This document shows positions 59,509-64,000 of a stretch of 64,000 nt of DNA, one piece after another. Both the position numbers and the translations under genes were made by a program. The notes beneath the pieces were generated by a model that saw only the letters and a program-made list of their open reading frames with translations, was not told the origin of the DNA and did no database searches. Source of the DNA: UBA4416 sp040387555 (GTDB lineage: Bacteria; Bacteroidota; Bacteroidia; B-17B0; Aurantibacillaceae); contig JAZKDO010000003.1 in the NCBI GenBank assembly GCA_040387555.1, positions 124,001 through 188,000 of the forward strand, given 5' to 3'. The number at the start of each line of letters is the position of its first letter. The first letter of the stretch is position 1.

Positions 59509-62500
59509 TTAGTATTGCAACACGACAAAACCATTAACAGGTTTATCTGCCTCATCCTCAAATTCTACGATGTAATAGTAGGTGCCTTGCGGTAATTTAT
59601 TATTTCCAATTATTAATCCGCTCACATTTGGAGTACCATTCCAGGTATTGTCATAGGCATCGTTGTTATAAACAGTATTTCCCCAACGATTGAACACCGT
59701 TAACTTTACAGTTCTTCCTTCAATACCTTTGATCACGAAGAAATCATTTTTACCATCACCGTCAGGAGTAAATACTTCCGGGATAAATAAATTCACGTCA
59801 GGTAATTCAAGAATCGTAGGAACGTTTTCGCCGATTTCAGTTCCGTTTCCGTTTGCATTTGGATCAGAGTCCATGCCATTGTTAGAAGTGTCTCTTGCAA
59901 TTCCTCCGTCAGCTCCAGATCCTGCTCCTATTGCTACATTTGTGATCGAAGTTAAACCGTTTGGAGTAATGTTCAATACTAATGTAATGGTTTCAAAAGC
60001 ACCTGGTGCTAATGGACTCGAATTGGGCACTAATAATCCAATATCACTGTTTCCATTGTAGTTAACATTTGCGGTTAAAATACCGGAAGTACTAGGGCCT
60101 GATTTAATAGTAAAGGTTGCAGGTGAAGGGATAATGAGTGTATCAAATACCTGCACAAATTTAATTGTGTCATTTCCTAAATTTTTCACCTGTATAGTGT
60201 AAGTAACATCCAATGTTTTATCAGCTAAAATTCCTGATACAGTTCCTGTTTTGGCTACAGCAATCTGAGTATTTGGATTTAAGTAAACAACTGTTGCCGT
60301 GTCATTATTTGTTGGATTACCATCATTATCCGGATCCCATGAGAATCCAGTATTGGAACTATCCGATACGACTATGCTATTATTATCTGTTCCAAATCCT
60401 ATCGCAGAGTTGTTGAATGGACCAAAGAACCCGTTTGGATCTATTTGCACAGTGAACACAATTGTATCTTTTCTGCCGGCAGCTAATGTACTTGATGCTG
60501 ATACCAGCATATCAGTTTGTGATGAACCGTTATAACTTGGATTTACCGTTAAACTGCTATTCAACGAGGTTACACTTGGAGTCGAAATTACACTGTATGT
60601 AGTTGGAAGAGGGAACGTGTTATCAAGGTTATCAAATATACTAAAGCCTGTTAGGTTAATTGTTGAAGCATTAGTTGCCACAATAGTATAAGTGACGTTA
60701 TAGGCATTGTTATTGACAAATGTTGGTGTTCCAACAGCTTTTGTCATTCCTAATACAGTACTTGGAGATGAACAACTTGTTGGAGTTAATGTCAAAGTTA
60801 CATCTGCAAAACAGCCATTCGCACTGAATACACGGATAGTGTATAAAGTTGCAATAGTTGGATTATTTAAGGTAGTCGTTATAATTCCTGAACCTGGAAT
60901 CGTTGTAGCTGTTGGATAAGTAACACTTCCGGTATATGTAGGTGCTTGAACTAAATCATAACCATCACTTGGTGCAAAACCTGTCACAAGAATTGATCCG
61001 TCATTATTTGCCACCGTTCCTGAACATGTAGCCGGTAAAATGTTTGCAGTAAAACTTGGAACAGATGTATTGGTTCCAACGGTAAGAGTTGCTGTCCCCG
61101 AACATCCACTAATTACGTCGGTTACTGAAACTGTATAGTCGCCAGCAATACCGGTTGTTGGACTTTGTACAGACGCTATAAAGCTAGATGGTCCGGACCA
61201 TACATAGTTTAAAGTATTAGTACTGGTTGATGATGCCGTTATCGTAACACTTGCATTACAGCCTAAACTTCCTGAAGAACTTGCAGTAAGGTTAGGAATA
61301 GATGTATTGCCTGTTACTAACGTAGTAGCAGTTGCGGTACAACCCGATATAGGATCAATAACAGCTAACGTGTAATCACCGGCAGAAGTAATATTTGTAG
61401 GGTTTTGCACCGCAGAGGTATATGAATTAGGACCTGTCCACATATAAATAGCCCCAGTTGTTGTTGAACTTCCTGATAAACTGATGGAAGGAGTCGCACA
61501 GGCTAAAGTGCCATTTGTAATTGCGGTGACATTTGTCGGGCTAGGGTTTACATTTACTGTAACCGTTGCGGACGATGCACAACCACCATTATCAGCTGAT
61601 ACAGTATACGTTGTAGGTGTTGTTGGAGAATCTGTAATTGTTGCACCAGAAACTGTTAATGGCATCCAGGTATAACTTGTAGCTCCGCTTGCTGTTAAGG
61701 AAGTGGTTGAGCCAGCACAAATTGATGTTGGATTTGCAACTGCTGTAATGGTAGGGCTGCTGCTAACATTCAGTACAAATGTATTGGTAGAAGTACACCC
61801 AAATCCATTATCACCTGTTACAGTATAAGTTGTTGTTGTAACTGGTGAGTCTGTGATAGTTGTTCCCGATACTGCTAACGGGTTCCAAGTATAAGTTGCA
61901 GCACCGTTAGCTGTTAATGTTGCAGTTGAACCTGCACATATTGAAGGCGATGAACTTGTTATTGTTATAGTAGGATTTCCAACACTGATAGTGATAGTTT
62001 GAGTTCCTGTACAACCAATGGCATCAGTAGCTGTTACCGTGTAGGTTGTTGTTAAACTTGGTGTATCAACAACGCTATTTGTTGTGGCAGAGGTAGGATT
62101 CCAAGTATAGGAAGATGCACCACTGGCAGTTAATGTAACGGAACCTGCTGAACACAAAACAGATGGTGTTGCTGCGATCGAAACCGATGGAGCAGGATTT
62201 ACATTAACTATAACTGTCTCGCTTACTATACAACCTAGGCCATTATCGCCATCCACTGTATAAGTTGAAGTTGTGGTTGGAGTAACTGCCACATTGGCTC
62301 CGGCTAAGGTGCCAGGGTTCCATGTATAGGTTGCGGCACCACTTGCTGTTAGTGTTACACTGGTTCCTGCGCAAACGGTGTTTGAAGAAGCTGATGCAAT
62401 TACTGTAGGACTTGCACTTACAACTAATGTAATGGTTTGGCTTCCTAAACAAGTTCCGTTATCACCGTCAACGGTATATGTTGTTGTTGAGGTTGGCGAC

Positions 62501-64000
62501 ACAATCGCTGTAGTGCCGGATAATGCACCAGGATTCCATGTGTAAGAAGTTACGCCACTCGCTGTTAACGTTGCAGAGCCACCAATACATATTCCGGTAG
62601 AAGAGCTTGAGAGTGTAATGGTTGGAGGTCCAACATTAATTGTTAATGTTTGTGTTGCCGAGCAACCAATAGCATCGGTTCCAACGACCGTATAAGTTGT
62701 TGTTAAACTAGGCGTATCAACTATACTCGCAGTCGTTGCAGAGGTAGGATTCCAAGTATAAGAACTAGCACCGCTGGCTGTTAAAGTAACGGAACCTGCC
62801 GCACACAACACCGTTGGAGTAGCAACAATAGTTAATGAAGGAGCCGGATTAACATTAATGGCAATAGTCTGGGTGGACATACAGCCTGAACCGTTATCGC
62901 CATTCACAGTATATGTTGTGGCTATTGTTGGAGTAACAGTAACCATAGTTCCTGTTAAGACACCTGGGTTCCATGTGTAAGATACAGCGCCACTGGCCGT
63001 TAAAGTTGCCGACGTTCCTGCACAGATTGTATTTGCACTTGCCGAAGCAGTGATTGTTGGATTAGGACTAACTACTAACGTAATGGTTTGTGTTCCGGTA
63101 CAAATGCCATTATTGCCGTCAACCGTGTATGTAGTTGTAGTTGTTGGAGAAACGATTGCCGTAGTTCCCGTTAAGCCACCTGGATTCCAGGTATAAGAAA
63201 CCGCACCACTGGCTGTTAACGTTGAAGATGCTCCTGCGCAGATAACGGTTGGAGAACTTACTAAAGTAATAGTCGGTGAGCCTACATTTATAGTTATTGT
63301 CTGAGTTGCAGAGCACCCTATTGCATCTGAACCTGTAACCGAATAAGTAGTCGTTACTGATGGGTTATCTAAGATCGTTGAAGTTGTAGCAGATGTAGGA
63401 TTCCACGTGTAAGAAGTTGCACCGCTAGCTGTTAATGTCACTGATCCTGCCGCACATAATACCGTTGGAGTTGCAACGATGGTTAATGATGGAGTTGAGT
63501 TGACATTAATCGTAATTGTTTCACTGGAAATGCAACCCGATCCATTATCACCATTTACAGTGTATGTTATGGTAGTTGTTGGACTTACTGCAATGGTCGC
63601 ACCAGTTAGAGCACCTGGGTTCCATGTATAAGTTGCAGCACCATTGGCAGTTAAGGTTGCCGACGTCCCGGTGCAAATCGTATTCGAATTTGCAGTAGCG
63701 GTGATCGTTGGATTAGGACTAACCATCAGAGTAATCGTTTGAGTTCCTGTACACGTTCCATTATTACCATCAACTGTATAAGTAGTTGTTGCTGTTGGAG
63801 AAACAATGGCCGTGGTTCCTGTTAATCCTCCAGGATTCCAGGTGTAGGATGTAACTCCGTTGGCGCTTAAAGTGGCAGTTCCACCAATACAAATAGTCGC
63901 TGGGGAACTGGTTAATGTAAATATTGGTGCGCCCACATTAATAGCTAATGTTTGAGTTGCAATACAACCAATAGCGTCTGCTCCCGTCACCGTGTACGTT
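59509..64000 (-). CDS. Giant repeat adhesin with T9SS type B (CHU_C) sorting domain, N-terminus outside window
   Basis: The frame runs to the right edge: codons 63991-63999 read T-Y-T and continue the repeat, so the GTG at 63990 is not the start. At least 1496 residues are present. From the N-terminal side they are Ig/HYR-like units of ~70 residues (core LTASGATSYTWNPG... then TYTVxGDNG), less regular SprB-like units with CSGTATLTV, two DUF11-like domains (~nt 60830-59860) and a C-terminal gliding-motility-associated domain with FTPDGDGKNDFF, FNRWGNTVY and GTYYYIVEF (59800-59509). The C-terminal domain directs export by type IX secretion. It is probably a cell-surface adhesin, by analogy with SprB. 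Its SprF-like partner is 35 bases downstream. Confidence 0.92.
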   Translation of the reverse strand, partial: TYTVTGADAIGCIATQTLAINVGAPIFTLTSSPATICIGGTATLSANGVTSYTWNPGGLTGTTAIVSPTATTTYTVDGNNGTCTGTQTITLMVSPNPTITATANSNTICTGTSATLTANGAATYTWNPGALTGATIAVSPTTTITYTVNGDNGSGCISSETITINVNSTPSLTIVATPTVLCAAGSVTLTASGATSYTWNPTSATTSTILDNPSVTTTYSVTGSDAIGCSATQTITINVGSPTITLVSSPTVICAGASSTLTASGAVSYTWNPGGLTGTTAIVSPTTTTTYTVDGNNGICTGTQTITLVVSPNPTITASASANTICAGTSATLTASGAVSYTWNPGVLTGTMVTVTPTIATTYTVNGDNGSGCMSTQTIAINVNPAPSLTIVATPTVLCAAGSVTLTASGASSYTWNPTSATTASIVDTPSLTTTYTVVGTDAIGCSATQTLTINVGPPTITLSSSSTGICIGGSATLTASGVTSYTWNPGALSGTTAIVSPTSTTTYTVDGDNGTCLGSQTITLVVSASPTVIASASSNTVCAGTSVTLTASGAATYTWNPGTLAGANVAVTPTTTSTYTVDGDNGLGCIVSETVIVNVNPAPSVSIAATPSVLCSAGSVTLTASGASSYTWNPTSATTNSVVDTPSLTTTYTVTATDAIGCTGTQTITISVGNPTITITSSSPSICAGSTATLTANGAATYTWNPLAVSGTTITDSPVTTTTYTVTGDNGFGCTSTNTFVLNVSSSPTITAVANPTSICAGSTTSLTASGATSYTWMPLTVSGATITDSPTTPTTYTVSADNGGCASSATVTVNVNPSPTNVTAITNGTLACATPSISLSGSSTTTGAIYMWTGPNSYTSAVQNPTNITSAGDYTLAVIDPISGCTATATTLVTGNTSIPNLTASSSGSLGCNASVTITASSTSTNTLNYVWSGPSSFIASVQSPTTGIAGDYTVSVTDVISGCSGTATLTVGTNTSVPSFTANILPATCSGTVANNDGSILVTGFAPSDGYDLVQAPTYTGSVTYPTATTIPGSGIITTTLNNPTIATLYTIRVFSANGCFADVTLTLTPTSCSSPSTVLGMTKAVGTPTFVNNNAYNVTYTIVATNASTINLTGFSIFDNLDNTFPLPTTYSVISTPSVTSLNSSLTVNPSYNGSSQTDMLVSASSTLAAGRKDTIVFTVQIDPNGFFGPFNNSAIGFGTDNNSIVVSDSSNTGFSWDPDNDGNPTNNDTATVVYLNPNTQIAVAKTGTVSGILADKTLDVTYTIQVKNLGNDTIKFVQVFDTLIIPSPATFTIKSGPSTSGILTANVNYNGNSDIGLLVPNSSPLAPGAFETITLVLNITPNGLTSITNVAIGAGSGADGGIARDTSNNGMDSDPNANGNGTEIGENVPTILELPDVNLFIPEVFTPDGDGKNDFFVIKGIEGRTVKLTVFNRWGNTVYNNDAYDNTWNGTPNVSGLIIGNNKLPQGTYYYIVEFEDEADKPVNGFVVLQY
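62015..64000 (-). repeat. 651-bp tandem super-repeat in the adhesin gene
   Basis: The same landmark (codons for the DAIGC segment) recurs at 62015, 62666, 63317 and 63968, each exactly 651 bases apart. Each 217-residue super-unit consists of three distinguishable Ig-like subunits of 70-75 residues: one with STGICIGGSATL, one with SSNTVCAGTSVTL and one with TPSVLCSAGSVTL. Confidence 0.9.

Noticed and set aside
59690..63316. Several open frames on both strands within the adhesin gene
   Set aside because: They mirror the low-complexity Thr/Val-rich repeats of the adhesin and have no independent signals.

Overview
The window is a 64 kb piece of a low-GC genome from the phylum Bacteroidota. The evidence is the gene families (MurF-alanine racemase fusion, S46 dipeptidyl peptidase, PorP/SprF and PorE-like type IX secretion proteins, a CHU_C-type sorting domain), the promoters (repeated TAnnTTTG boxes a short distance before genes), and the lack of Shine-Dalgarno sites. 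Class or genus cannot be fixed from what is seen. There is no rRNA, tRNA, CRISPR array, phage or insertion sequence; the region is chromosomal and mixes core genes with expanded signalling and surface genes.

Layout. 1-1449: end of a DUF3817-like gene and a small minus-strand operon (SRPBCC membrane protein, DUF1801 protein). 1676-13514: paaZ followed by a signalling island of four SpoIIE/PP2C-type phosphatases with different sensors (beta-propeller, TPR, TPR, membrane) and a small double-glycine leader peptide gene between the first two. 13588-20181: cdaA (c-di-AMP synthesis), an ABC-F ATPase, and a DUF2339/DUF3999-like membrane pair. 20371-21499: ribosomal operon rpsF-rpsR-rplI. 21873-26484: a transglycosylase-like protein, then an apparent operon of response regulator, histidine kinase, hotdog thioesterase and lipase. 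26594-33546: a DPP7-like S46 peptidase, a holin-like membrane protein, a fifth TPR-SpoIIE phosphatase, and a second histidine kinase/response regulator pair. 33606-38460: murF-alr fusion, a haem-c/copper monooxygenase-like lipoprotein, rsmI. 38868-43379: groEL-groES and fabH-plsX on the minus strand. 43617-50344: sufE, an EamA transporter, rplU-rpmA, serS, a third histidine kinase, a TerC-family protein. 50411-54107: a bifunctional-nuclease protein, etfB-etfA, pdhB. 54158-64000: a minus-strand type IX secretion locus with a giant repeat adhesin cut by the right edge, PorP/SprF, a PorE-like OmpA protein, and a sixth SpoIIE phosphatase carrying 7TM sensor segments.

Two themes stand out. First, six phosphatases share nearly the same C-terminal catalytic domain and a conserved helical linker (DSINYAxxIQ) but carry unrelated sensors; one lies in the secretion/adhesin operon, and a leader-type peptide lies inside the largest cluster. 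Second, several families of palindromic intergenic repeats occur (20213-20281, 37497-37740, 41041-41400, 47439-47603), and one copy appears to have been absorbed into the 5' coding end of a lipoprotein gene near 36083. Most intergenic gaps otherwise hold terminators and promoters, several of which decide between competing start codons.
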